Of a stretch of 64,000 bases of DNA, positions 19,317 to 30,316 are shown piece after piece (the first letter of the stretch is position 1; each line of letters opens with the position of its first letter). The position numbers and the translations under genes are program-made. This stretch comes from Phytophthora colocasiae. Lineage: Eukaryota; Oomycota; Peronosporomycetes; Peronosporales; Peronosporaceae. A model generated the notes under the pieces. It was not told the DNA's origin. It saw nothing but the letters and a program-made list of their open reading frames with translations, and made no database searches. The stretch covers positions 62,001-126,000 of the forward strand of contig JAGKQI010000042.1 of the NCBI GenBank assembly GCA_018806915.1. Direction: 5' to 3'.

Positions 19317-19485
19317 CATGGAGGAGATTGAAAGCCGGATGGCTTGGCTCGAAGGTCCTCAGTCCTGACTGCTCGCCTGCACCAGCAGGAGCTTCAGCTC
19401 GCTGAGTTGCGAGGTCAGGTGACGTTGCTGCTGCAGATGACGCAGCCTGGGCACGTGTCGTCGGTGCCAGCGCCTCCGCGCTCAC
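18892..19485 (-). CDS. pol: pol C-terminus with chromodomain, copy 2
   Basis: Frame of 197 codons after the integrase. A Pro/Ala/Ser-rich linker is followed by a chromodomain: HVERLMARR, then YLVKWRGYP and NSWEFEGSLRQDCPDVVDAF, with the conserved aromatic and Trp positions of chromovirus integrase tails. Such domains bind chromatin marks and guide integration. It ends at TAG 18892-18894. It is in a different frame from the integrase, which stops at TGA (KPYRDPAG*) with the overlap GGGGTGAGCG; in copy 4 one more G in that run joins the two. Two compensating indels lie in the linker. Confidence 0.85.
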   Translation of the reverse strand: MSAEALAPTTRAQAASSAAATSPDLATQRAEAPAGAGEQSGLRTFEPSHPAFNLLHVMSETGMRMPNTLDVPFEGTESDSGEYRSSDRVGTRRDATNSARHTHRVRRSAANRPPPPLLDEQGTPHYHVERLMARRRHRSQNQYLVKWRGYPHSQNSWEFEGSLRQDCPDVVDAFDREDRGRPKGSRSTTRSTPASHH

Positions 19486-21453
19486 CCCGCGGGGTCCCGA
19501 TATGGCTTAAGCAAGCCGACGTAGAACACCGGGTGTGTTCGCATCCGCTTTGGCAAGTCAAGCGTGTATGCCAGGCCCTTCTTGGCCACGACCGTAAATG
19601 GTCCGATGAAACGCGGACGCAATTTCGTCTTAAAGACATTTGACACTGCATGTGTAGGTAGGTTCTTAGCGTTTAATAAAACCTGGTCACCGACCTTAAA
19701 TTCCCATACATTGCTTCTACCTTTTGTATCCGCTTGTTCCTTCTGAACGTCTTGGCTTTCAGCCATCGCGTCACGTACACGGCGTAATACGCTCAATCTC
19801 ACCGAGAGGAAGTCATCGACTTGTTTACGCACAGCAGAAGGGCTGATATCAGCAAGCTCGGAGTCGAGCGACGGCACAGCCTCTCCCCCACCAAGCCCAA
19901 GGCTACCGCGTGGCGGAGTGAGCGGAACGCGCGGGTGCGCAAGGCCGTTCACGTAGAACGGGGTGAAGCCTGTCGAGGCATGCACCGCATTGTTCATGGA
20001 GAACTCAACGAGAGGGAGCATAGCGCTCCAACGCTTCGGCGTTTCAGCGCATACGCTGCGGAGGATGTCCTCCAGAACGCGGTTCACGCGTTCGGTCTGA
20101 CCGTCGGTCTGCGGACATGTCCAGTCGAGTGCCCAGCACCTTGAAGACGGACGTCCAGAAGTGACCCGTGAAACGGGGATCTCGATCCGAGACAATGGTC
20201 TCAGGCAGCCCATGCTGGCGGAAGACCCGATCGATGAAGATCGTCGCTGTACCAGCACCATCGACGGTGTCCGGCACAGCCGCTAGATGAGCCATCTTGC
20301 TCAGACGGTCAACAAAGACCACCACGCCCGTGTTGCCTGCCGAGTCCTTCGGCAGGCCAAACACAAAGTCCATACTTATGGACTGCCAACACCCAGAGGG
20401 TACAGGTAAGCTCGCCAAAGGCGCAGCCGCATGCGGCGAGGGTTTAACCCGCTGACACGTCTCGCACGTGCGCACATATGTGCTGACCCACTTGTACATC
20501 TTCGGCCACCAGTACATGGAGCTCACCGAGCCGTACGTCTTCTCGCGACCGAGGTGGCCGCCTGTGGGTGTGTCGTGAGCCTCATAGAGGATACGGTACT
20601 TCAGATCCTCATCGTGAGGAACTACCACTCGTGGTGGGTCATCCTGACCCGTGCTGTAGTACAGCAGACCGCCTTCCAGGCTGTAGCGTTGGAGTCTCGC
20701 CTTTAGGCGTCGTGACAGAGTCACCTTTGAGTCTTTAAACTCATCGCTCCCCAGAGCTTGGAGCAACGCGACACAAGAGTCGTCCTGAGCGTACGCTGCT
20801 CGAACCATGTCCGTCACGGACGACGTCACCGAGGTGACATGAGATAACTCATAGTCCGGGCGACGTGATAACGCGTCAGCGAGGACGTTCTGCCTGCCAG
20901 GCTTGTACTTCACCTCGGAAGTTATACTCCGCAAAGAAGGGAGAGCCATCGGGCCATCCTCTGCGAGAGGTGAGGCGACTGCGTCGCTGTGCGTAGTGAC
21001 GCATGATCCGTGTAGATCACAAACGGCTTGGAGCCGAGCAGGTGAACCCTGAATTTGACGAGAGCGTACTTCATCGCAAGTAGCTCCTTGTCATGAACTG
21101 GATAGTTCTTCTCAGCAGCCTTGAGCTGTCGCGACTCAAACGCAATGACGCGTTCGCGCCCTTCGGCGTCCGCTTGTAGCAAAAGCACTGCCGATGGCAA
21201 AGTCAGAGGCGTCACAGACGACAATAAACGGACGAGCGGGGTCTGGCAGCGCCAGTATCGGTGCCTGAAGCAGGCTATCCTTGATACAAGTGAACGCATT
21301 CTCGTGCTCGGCACGCCATACCCACTCGGCATCCTTCTTAAGGAGATCCGTCAGTGGCCGAGCCAACTCAGCGTAGTTCTCGCTGTACTTGTGCAAGTAG
21401 TTGGCCAAACCCAGCCACTTACGCAAGTCCTTCTGGTTCAAGGGAACCGGTTA
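19482..21453 (-). pseudogene. pol: pol, RNase H and integrase, copy 2
   Basis: RNase H and integrase fragments lie at 20922-21441, 20044-20949 and 19482-20261 in different frames. Visible are the end of RNase H (NVLADALSR), HHCC (HDTPTGGH, CETC), SMDF, the TDGQTERVN part of the catalytic triad, and RFIGPFTVV. A deletion of about 10 bp near 20113 removes the sequence before TDGQTE. The shared TAA is at 21451-21453. Confidence 0.85.
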
Positions 21454-23590
21454 ATCCACAATGGCCTTGACCTTTGCTGGATCAGCACGAAGGCCATGCT
21501 TCCCAATGAAGCACCCTAGGAAGAGGATTTCTTCGCGCCAAAGACGCACTTGTCTGCGTTGGCGTACAGCTTGTTCGTGCGCATGCACTCGAGCACAGCT
21601 CTCACGTGTTCCACGTGCACCTCAACGTCAGTCTTGCCGTGTTCGGCCTGACTGTGGACGAACACGTCGTCAAAGTACGTTTGTGCGAATGCCCGTAGGG
21701 GCCTGAACAGCTGCGTCACTAGACGATTGAACGTTGCGGGCGCGTTCGAGAGCCAGCTTAGGGCATGACGAGCCACTCCCAGAGCATACCGCTCGGTGCT
21801 CACCGCTGTAAGCGGAATATCACTGGCTCGCATGAGCAGCTGATAGTACCCATCGACTAAGTCGGAGTGCACTGTACATGGTGCAACCCACCATGTTGTT
21901 CTGAAGAACATCCTTCCTAGGAATCGGCGTCTGCGCCGGAATCGTGGCAGTGTTGAGCTTGTTAAAAGCGTGAACGATACGCCACTTGCCATTCGGCTTT
22001 CTGACACAGAACGTTGGCGCGGAATGCGGAGACTTGCTCTCGCGCACGAGACCCGCCGCGTGCTTCGCACGGAAGAAGGCGTCAATGACGTCGCATTGCT
22101 CTTTAGGAAGAGGCCACTGTCGGGTCACGCAGTACTTAGTTCCGGGAACTAAGTCGATCTCATGACGAACGCCTCGGTCGGGAGGCAGGCCACTCGGTGG
22201 TTCCTTCGAGACAACGTCTCCATATTCCTTCAGCAAGGAGTGGAAGGGATCCGAGGGATTCTTGAGGATCTCCGATCCACTCCTGGCGTTCAACGCCTTC
22301 TTGACTTCGGCCAAGACGGACTCGTCAACGAGGGACGACGAGTTTAACTCCTCCTCAGGTCGAACGATGACCACCTCGGCGAATTCGCCAGCCTTCGCAT
22401 CGCCAAAGTCGGCGAAGGACATCTCTTTCTAGCTCAAGGAGCTTGTCAACACTTGGCAAGTCGTCCAGCAGGACACTGCCTTCGGCACTACCGCCCACTC
22501 CATCAACCAGAGTGTATAGCTGCCCACAGCCCTCCGGTGCGTCGGCAATTGACGTCACGGATGACTCAGACGCAGAGCGTCTCGCCCGAAGGCTGGCCTT
22601 ACGACGTCTTCGCCTAGCCGAAGATCGTCTGCTCGACGGAGTACGTGCCGTCGCACAAGTTTCGGCCTCTCTCGGCCCAGTGTCAGGGACACTCCAGCGA
22701 TCCACTCGGTCGACGACCGATGCCGCTCAGCGGAGTACGTGCCGCTGCACAATCAATGACCGTAACAGGTCCAGTGTCAGAGACACTCAGCGATCTGACT
22801 TGGTCCACGACCAGTATCACTCGACGGAGTACGTGCCGCCCACAGTTCACGGCCTGGTAAGTCCCGATGCCATCGGCATCCAGTGACGGTCCATGACCGG
22901 CGTCACTCGGGTTACGTGAGCTTTGCCCACACGTTGACTCACTGCCAACCAGCGCTATGCGCTCAACAGGGCTGCGATCCTCGCACTCGGTGCTGTCCAC
23001 TAACTCGGACACACCGACTTCCAGCATCATTGCCGACTCGGCTCGATGCTCGCGCCAATAGCGCTTCTGCTTCCTAGCAGAGGTGGGTTCATGACTCGCC
23101 AAAGCTCCACTAGGAGAGAGAGTGCGTAGCACCTAAGGTCTTCGACCTCCAGTCGATCCATGGCTCGTGGCGCTCCAGCCACGCCATACCAAGGATGAGG
23201 TCGTACCTCGAATCCAGGTCCAAGACCAAGCAGCGTTCCACGCTGTCGAAGTTCCAGGAACTTCAGCCGTAGGTCCATCGGGACCTTGGCTGCCGTGACA
23301 CGGACGCCCGTCGCTGAACGGACAGTGACGGTGTCACCTCTTCGCGCTCGAAGCGCCTCAGCATATTGCTGACTACCCTCAACGGTGGAGCGTCTGACGT
23401 AGTTGCCAGACGCTCCTGAATCGACTCAACACGATCCACGGCTACTCGAAGCCCTTCACGTCCACATGGACGACCAGCAAGCCCTGCTTGCTCACACGTT
23501 CCGTGTTCAAGAGCACGGAGCTCTTCGGGGCTGAGCCCCAGTGCCTCTCACGCACTGCAGAACTCAGTTCTTCCCCAGTAGACCGCCCGC
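21451..23590 (-). pseudogene. pol: pol, protease and RT, copy 2
   Basis: RT pieces at 21820-22422 (HEIDLVPG to MVGCTMYSAL) and 21516-22085 (LVDGYYQ, TYFDDVF), protease-linker pieces at 22355-23278. At least eight one-base indels or short changes break the frame, including an inserted base inside the DSG motif region (near 23423). The frameshift hairpin is damaged here (GTCTGGCAGCC replaces GTCTACTGGG). Confidence 0.85.
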
Positions 23591-24557
23591 GTCTGGCAGC
23601 CGTCGTTTCTGGGCAGAGCCCAAAGCGGGACCCGCGACAGGGTTGCGGCCATTCCTGGCCGGCGCGCTCTTTGCGCAGAGGGCAGTTGGGCCCTCAGGTG
23701 TGTGGGACTACCACACGTGTAGCACCGACGAGTGCTCATACGCTGCACCGCAGCTCGTAGCTCGGCTACTTCATCTTCAGCATAGCTGAGGTCCATGGGT
23801 TCGGGTCCCCCGGACTCTGTGCTATTAGCACCGACCCTCGACAACTTAAAGTTGTGTTCAGCATTCAATGCCACGCTAACAGCGTCCTCGAAGGTGCGAG
23901 GATTCTGACGGAATGCCTCCGTCCTGGCCACGCCAGCTCTCAGACCTTCCATGAAGATAGTCACAGTGACCACCTCAGGTAGAGGATCGGCAGCCATGCC
24001 GGCAATGAGCGTGCGCAGCTCTTGGACATAGTCCACCAGGTCCTTCTTGCCCTGTCGGCAAGCGAGGAAGCGTGACCGCACGCGATACGCCTGGTTAGGT
24101 GGAGCAAATACTTGCGTAAGTTTGGCCTTAAGCTCACCCCAAGTGGGAAGGCCATTTCTACCGACGTCCCAGACGTCAAGGCCCATTCTCGTGCTCGACC
24201 TTCGAGCTTAGAGATGGCGAACGCCACGCGTTGGCCTTCCAACTGGAGCATAGCGGCCCCCATGGCCATCTCGACCTCTCGGGTCCACAATAGGAGGTTC
24301 TCTCCTTCGTGCCCGTGAAAGGTCTTCACGCTGAGCGTGACGGGCTTAGCTCTCGGGCGGGATTAACTCCTTTACATTCCGCTGAATGTGCTCAACGAGA
24401 GCGTTCTCGTACGAGGCAAATGCCTCAGGCGCGTGTTGACGGCCTCCGGCCCTTGAGACGCAAGGTGCGCCATACCTTCAGGGCCCAGCAAGGACGTAAG
24501 CTTGTTAAGCGTGTCCCGCTGACTCGGAGTCAAGTGAGCGTATGCTTCTGGCTCCAT
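23591..24557 (-). pseudogene. gag: gag, copy 2
   Basis: ATG at 24557. N-terminal 60 codons are open to about 24430, then indels near 24425, 24370, 24356 and 24147 break the frame. The capsid part ([14 protein letters not shown]) and the zinc knuckle start [10 protein letters not shown] are still readable in 23548-24186. The normal TAG is lost by the small deletion in the hairpin. Confidence 0.85.
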
Positions 24558-24595
24558 TCTCACAGAGAAACAGTCTTCAACTCAGGAGTTGGATT

Positions 24596-24612
24596 GACTA
24601 CAAGTGCTACCA
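24596..24612 (-). other. primer binding site, copy 2
   Basis: TGGTAGCACTTGTAGTC, two bases from the 5' LTR, identical to copy 1. Confidence 0.65.
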
Positions 24613-24614
24613 GA

Positions 24615-25025
24615 TGCAGCGGGGCTGCGTAGGTGTGCACGGCACAGAGGAAGTTGGGTTGACTCGTAGAGTCCTGCTTGCAAGGCACTAGCCTTCGGTT
24701 CTATACAAGAACCAAGTAGTCCACTAAATACAGGACTCTCACAATCAGTGTCCCTATAATAAAGGAACTAACACTAATTATGTAAAATGCAAACTGATTT
24801 TTATTTATTTTATTGCCTAATCCTGAATGTAACGGATTTAGTATCTAACATACTAAATCCTAATCAAATGTAATGTGTGGCTCTGAGCTAACAGCCAGCA
24901 ACTGGCTACATGTGTGACGTGTGAGAAACACTCATGTGTTGTACACGGATCTGTGACTTGTGACCTGGATGGTGTATACCACACCTATTGTAGCCAAGGC
25001 GCGCAGCTCGTGTAACCCCGTTACA
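24615..25025 (-). repeat. 5' LTR of copy 2
   Basis: 411 bp, same ends and hairpins as the other LTRs. It lies 192 bp upstream of the tRNA gene of unit 13 and points away from it. Confidence 0.95.
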
Positions 25026-25030
25026 TATGT
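25026..25030. other. target site duplication TATGT, right of copy 2
   Basis: Second half of the pair with 17164-17168. Confidence 0.9.
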
Positions 25031-25217
25031 AGTAGAGGGGTATTGTGAGTGGCGGACGATGTGGAGCGTGAAGAGAGGTCGATGTAGTAGTAGGGAGGGT
25101 GTGTATGGTGTGTATGGTGTGTATGGTGCAGGTGGTGCAGGTGTTGAAGCATGGTTTGTAGAGTTGTGGTGTGTGTTCTAGGGGTTGAAAATGTGTGTGT
25201 TTTTGTGTGTTGTAAGA

Positions 25218-25289
25218 GCCCCTATAGCTCAGTGGTAGAGCACCCGCTTAGTAAGCGGAAGGTCGGTAGTTCAATCCTGCCTGGGGGCA
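25218..25289 (+). tRNA. trnT-AGU: tRNA-Thr(AGU), unit 13
   Basis: Complete 72-nt copy, anticodon AGT at 25250-25252. The upstream minisatellite has only two TGGTGCAGG copies, preceded by repeated TGGTGTGTA. Confidence 0.97.
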
Positions 25290-26134
25290 AACTCCTTGCA
25301 TTCGTTTCGCGTGCGCACGCTCTGTGTGTCGTTCGTGATCGAGGCGTGTTGCACGCCATCTTTGCTCTTTTGCTCTTTTGCTCTTTTGCTCTTTGCTCTT
25401 TGCTCTAGCTCTTGCACAGCTGCACGCTACCTCTTTTCGAGTCGCGTTAATGCACTCACTTGCCTAAAACCACGCGCTTCCCTCGACATTCGCTGCAATA
25501 CAATACACTAGATACACTACTCCAGTCCCACCCAGTCCCACCTAGTCCTACCTAGTCCCGCTGGTCCTTTCAATTCGTCTTTCCAAGAAGTACCGTGTCG
25601 CTTGTACTTGCTGTCGTCTTTATTTTCTGATCACCAAATGGGCTAACGGTGGCACGCGTATTGGATAGTGAACAGTCCATAGCGTCAATGGCAACTTCGG
25701 CCGTAGTAGAGGACCGGCGCGCTCATTTCAGGTGGATGGATGGCCATCGAGAGGCGAAAAGCCGTCACATCGAATGACTCGTTTGGTACATGTACACATC
25801 GGCCCATCGAAGCTAACCATCGCAAGCTATGGATCGTGAGGCACTGTTGACACGTACCTCACAGCACGGTGTTGTGGAGTAGGCAGAGTGAGTGAGAGCG
25901 TTGGCGATATTGGTGTCGAGCGATAGTATGGGGTGTTATGTAGTAGGGGTATTGTGAGTGGCGGACGATGTGGAGCGTGAAGAGAGGTCGATGTAGTAGT
26001 AGGGAGGGTGTGTAAGGTGTGTATGGTGCAGGTGGTGCAGGTGGTGCAGGTGGTGCAGGTGTTTAAGCATGGTTTGTAGAGTTGTGGTGTGTGTTCTAGG
26101 GTTGAAAATGTGTGTGTTTTTGTGTGTTGTAAGA

Positions 26135-26206
26135 GCCCCTATAGCTCAGTGGTAGAGCACCCGCTTAGTAAGCGGAAGGTCGGTAGTTCAATCCTGCCTG
26201 GGGGCA
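26135..26206 (+). tRNA. trnT-AGU: tRNA-Thr(AGU), unit 14
   Basis: Complete 72-nt copy, anticodon AGT at 26167-26169. Confidence 0.97.
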
Positions 26207-27047
26207 AACTCCTTGCATTCGTTTCGCGTGCGCACGCTCTGTGTGTCGTTCGTGATCGAGGCGTGTTGCACGCCATCTTTGCTCTTTTGCTCTTTTGCTC
26301 TTTTGCTCTTTTGCTCTAGCTCTTGCACAGCTGCACGCTACCTCTTTTCGAGTCGCGTTAATGCACTCACTTGCCTAAAACCACGCGCTTCCCTCGACAT
26401 TCGCTGCAATACAATACACTAGATACACTACTCCAGTCCCACCCAGTCCCACCTAGTCCTACCTAGTCCCGCTGGTCCTTTCAATTCGTCTTTCCAAGAA
26501 GTACCGTGTCGCTTGTACTTGCTGTCGTCTATATTTTCTGATCACCAAATGGGCTAACGGTGGCACGCGTATTGGATAGTGAACAGTCCATAGCGTCAAT
26601 GGCAACTTCGGCCGTAGTAGAGGACCGGCGCGCTCATTTCAGGTGGATGGATGGCCATCGAGAGGCGAAAAGCCGTCACATCGAATGACTCGTTTGGTAC
26701 ATGTACCCATCGGCCCATCGAAGCTAACCATCGCAAGCTATGGATCGTGAGGCACTGTTGACACGTACCTCACAGCACGGTGTTGTGGAGTAGGCAGAGT
26801 GAGTGAGAGCGTTGGCGATATTGGTGTCGAGCGATAGTATGGGGGTGTTATGTAGTAGGGGTATTGTGAGTGGCGGACGATGTGGAGCGTGAAGAGAGGT
26901 CGATGTAGTAGTAGGGAGGGTGTGTAAGGTGTGTATGGTGCAGGTGGTGCAGGTGGTGCAGGTGGTGCAGGTGTTTAAGCATGGTTTGTAGAGTTGTGGT
27001 GTGTGTTCTAGGGGTTGAAAATGTGTGTGTTTTTGTGTGTTGTAAGA

Positions 27048-27120
27048 GCCCCTATAGCTCAGTGGTAGAGCACCCGCTTAGTAAGCGGAAGGTCGGTAGT
27101 TCAATCCTGCCTGGAGGGCA
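27048..27120 (+). tRNA. trnT-AGU: tRNA-Thr(AGU), unit 15 (acceptor insertion)
   Basis: 73 nt, anticodon AGT at 27080-27082. The 3' acceptor strand reads TGGAGGGC, an inserted A that would bulge or break the stem. Confidence 0.9.
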
Positions 27121-27814
27121 AACTCCTTGCATTCGTTTCGCGTGCGCACGCTCTGTGTGTCGTTCGTGATCGAGGCGTGTTGCACGCCATCTTTGCTCTT
27201 TGCTCTTTTGCTCTTTTGCTCTTTTGCTCTTTGCTCTTTTGCTCTTTTGCTCTTTGCTCTTTTGCTCTTTGCTCTTTTGCTCTAGCTCTTGCACAGCTGC
27301 ACGCTACCTCTTTTCGAGTCGCGTTAATGCACTCACTTGCCTAAAACCACGCGCTTCCCTCGACATTCGCTGCAATACAATACACTAGATACACTACTCC
27401 AGTCCCACCCAGTCCCACCTAGTCCTACCTAGTCCCGCTGGTCCTTTCAATTCGTCTTTCCAAGAAGTACCGTGTCGCTTGTACTTGCTGTCGTCTATAT
27501 TTTCTGATCACCAAATGGGCTAACGGTGGCACGCGTATTGGATAGTGAACAGTCCATAGCGTCAATGGCAACTTCGGCCGTAGTAGAGGACCGGCGCGCT
27601 CATTTCAGGTGGATGGATGGCCATCGAGAGGCGAAAAGCCGTCACATCGAATGACTCGTTTGGTACATGTACACATCGGCCCATCGAAGCTAACCATCGC
27701 AAGCTATGGATCGTGAGGCACTGTTGACACGTACCTCACAGCACGGTGTTGTGGAGTAGGCAGAGTGAGTGAGAGCGTTGGCGATATTGGTGTCGAGCGA
27801 TAGTATGGGGGTGT

Positions 27815-27819
27815 TATGT
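27815..27819. other. target site duplication TATGT, left of copy 3
   Basis: Precedes LTR start at 27820; partner at 35729-35733. Confidence 0.9.
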
Positions 27820-28229
27820 TGCAGCGGGGCTGCGTAGGTGTGCACGGCACAGAGGAAGTTAGGTTGACTCGTAGAGTCCTGCTTGCAAGGCACTAGCCTT
27901 CTCGGTTCTATACAAGAACCAAGTAGTCCACTAAATACGGGACTCTCACAATCAGTGTCCCTATAATAAAGGAACTAACACTAATTATGTAAAATGCAAA
28001 CTGATTTTTATTTATTTTATTGCCTAATCCTGAATGTAACGGATTTAGTATCTAACATACTAAATCCTAATCAAATGTAATGTGTGGCTCTGAGCTAACA
28101 GCCAGCAACTGGCTACATGTGTGACGTGTGAGAAACACTATGTGTTGTACACGGATCTGTGACTTGTGACCTGGATGGTGTATACCACACCTATTGTAGC
28201 CAAGGCGCGCAGCTCGTGTAACCGTTACA
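27820..28229 (-). repeat. 3' LTR of copy 3
   Basis: 410 bp; the C-run in the terminal hairpin TGTAAC-CC..-GTTACA is shortened compared with the 5' LTR. Confidence 0.95.
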
Positions 28230-28241
28230 CCCCTCCCCACC
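28230..28241 (-). other. polypurine tract, copy 3
   Basis: Minus strand GGTGGGGAGGGG abuts the 3' LTR. Confidence 0.8.
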
Positions 28242-28527
28242 AAACCGTGGATACGGAGTATCTACAACTGTAGACATAACTGCCTTGTCAAGGCCTGTGC
28301 ACCGGCAACTTTCCGATAAAAGAAATCTCTCAACGAGGTGCGCGGAGTGCGCTGGCTCAACGAGCACATCTCTTCCAATTCTCCCCAGCGAGCCAACCGC
28401 TCCTGAGGTGTCCAGTGACCAGGCGTCTACGCCCCAGCGCCTCAGCGCTTTCCGGTCTGAGCCCTCGGCTCCTCTCACGCTCTCCGATTCGGAGTATTTC
28501 GCGGCGTCTCGCCTTCGCTACGGAGCG

Positions 28528-30316
28528 ATGTTCAAGGCCAGCCCGACGTCAGAGTGGTAGCGGTGGCTCACCCTTCGAGTACACGACAGCGTCGCCGACG
28601 CGCGACCCACGTCGCTCTCCTACAGAGGAAGGCGAGGTCGAAGTGGACTACGAGGAGTCCCGGAACAGGGCGATGCCCATGCGTCTCCTGCTCCTGCGAG
28701 CCCTCGGACGACCCGATCTGAGCTGCGCTCTCCACGCGATCCGCGTCGGTACTCAATTCCTCCGGCAGCTGCGGCAGCCCAATCCGTTCCCGGAGGGACC
28801 TTCCGAGCCTCGTGCTCAACGCGTTGCGCAACGCACCACCGCTTCCTGCTCGCGATGAGCCAGAGCCACTCAAAGGGAGTCGAAGACGCGATCAACAACC
28901 CTCTGGATGAGGCACAGGAGGCTTCCCTGAGCGGTGCTCCAGAGTCACGTCGACCGGTCCAACGGGACATCGTGGGGACTTCTGTCGCGGCGCGACTACG
29001 GCTTCGAGCCTCGCGACCCTGCCGAGCAGGTGAAGCAGTTGATGGCGCAGCCAAACCTGCATGGTTACGCCATAGGCAATCCCTCCACGTACGGTGGCTG
29101 AGACTCAGCAGCGACAGGGGCTCCATGAGCGTTTTCCTGACCCCGCAGGTGTGCACACTCGCCGAGTATCGGCAACGCTTAGATAAGCAACGGCGACGGG
29201 AGTCTGTGCCTCAGATGAGGACTTATCCACTCCTGCTCCAAACCGGAGAGACCACCCGGGACTACATGGTCCATGTGGCCACCTGGGCCGAGGCTTCACG
29301 GAAGCTCGCGTCGTTTGACCGGCTCATGGAGAGCTGCGCCGAGGTGGACGTCCGCCTCGCCTGAGGTCTACTCTTCCAGTACGCGAAGATACGCGTGCGG
29401 CCCCGGCCGCTTTCCTCGTCACACGACGGCAGTGGCTCCCGCCTCTCAGGCCACTCATCCCTGCTTCGCAGGATGCTCCTTCAGTCTCCGAGGGAGACTC
29501 GCTGGCTGTGCCAGCCACGGACCAGAGCCTGAGCTCGGCTGCTAGTCCGTCAGCTTCTCACACTAGTGGTGAGAAGCGGGTGTCGACCGAGTGGTCGACC
29601 TCGAGGCCCTTCAGGCGCCCCCTGATCTTCGCGATCAAAAGCGTCCACGACGTCAGGGCAGTCCTGCCTCAGGGACCCTTCAAACTCCACGAGTTTTGGG
29701 AATGAGGATATCCACGCCACTTCACCAGATACTGGTTTTGACTACGGTGGCGACGCCGCGCCATCAGGCGCTCCACGTGGTAGTGGGGAGTCCCCTGCTC
29801 ATCGAGCAACGGCGGAGGAGGCCGATTCGCTGCGGAACGCCGTACTCGATGAGTGTGACGAGCGCTATTTGTCGCATCGCGCCTGGTACCAACTCGATCA
29901 CTCGATCGGTACTCTCCGGAGTCAGACTCCAGTCCCTTCCAAGGGAACGTCGAGAGTGTTTGGCATTCGCATGCCCGTCTCGCTCATGACATGGAGGAGA
30001 TTGAAAGCCGGATGGCTTGGCTCGAAGGTCCTCAGTCCCTGACTGCTCGCCTGCACCAGCAGGAGCTTCAGCTCGCTGAGTTGCGAGGTCAGGTGACGTT
30101 GCTGCTGCAGATGACGCAGCCTGGGCACGTGTCGTCGGTGCCAGCGCCTCCGCGCTCACCCGCGGGGTCCCGATATGGCTTAAGCAAGCCGACGTAGAAC
30201 ACCGGGTGTGTTCGCATCCGCTTTGGCAAGTCAAGCGTGTATGCCAGGCCCTTCTTGGCCACGACCGTAAATGGTCCGATGAAACGCGGACGCAATTTCG
30301 TCTTAAAGACATTTGA
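28528..30316 (+). pseudogene. antisense ORF, copy 3 (broken)
   Basis: Colinear with the copy 2 ORF from ATG 28528 to the KDI stop at 30316. Open pieces include 28855-29364. Besides many indels it has a true substitution, CGA to TGA (29362-29364), which ends the frame after VDVRLA; copy 5 has the same change. It also shares with copy 5 the form GAGTCCCGGAAC where copies 2 and 4 have GAGTCCGAAC. Confidence 0.45.

Larger units (their letters stand above)
17169..25025 (-). mobile_element. Ty3/gypsy chromovirus, copy 2 (complete, 7857 bp)
   Basis: Both LTRs (17169-17579 and 24615-25025), PPT, PBS and flanking TATGT duplications are visible. Minus-strand order: gag, PR-RT, RNase H-integrase, chromodomain. 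Between the end of pol (18892) and the 3' LTR lies about 1.3 kb with no pol coding, occupied by a plus-strand ORF. Gag and pol are broken by many one-base indels, mostly in homopolymers, and several small deletions. Confidence 0.96.
25026..27819 (+). repeat. tandem tRNA-Thr array, units 13-15
   Basis: Three units of about 915 bp. Unit 13 has TCTTTATT/ACACAT, unit 14 TCTATATT/ACCCAT, unit 15 TCTATATT/ACACAT; the same or nearly the same series is found in units 16-18, which fits duplication of a block of one element plus three units. Confidence 0.93.
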
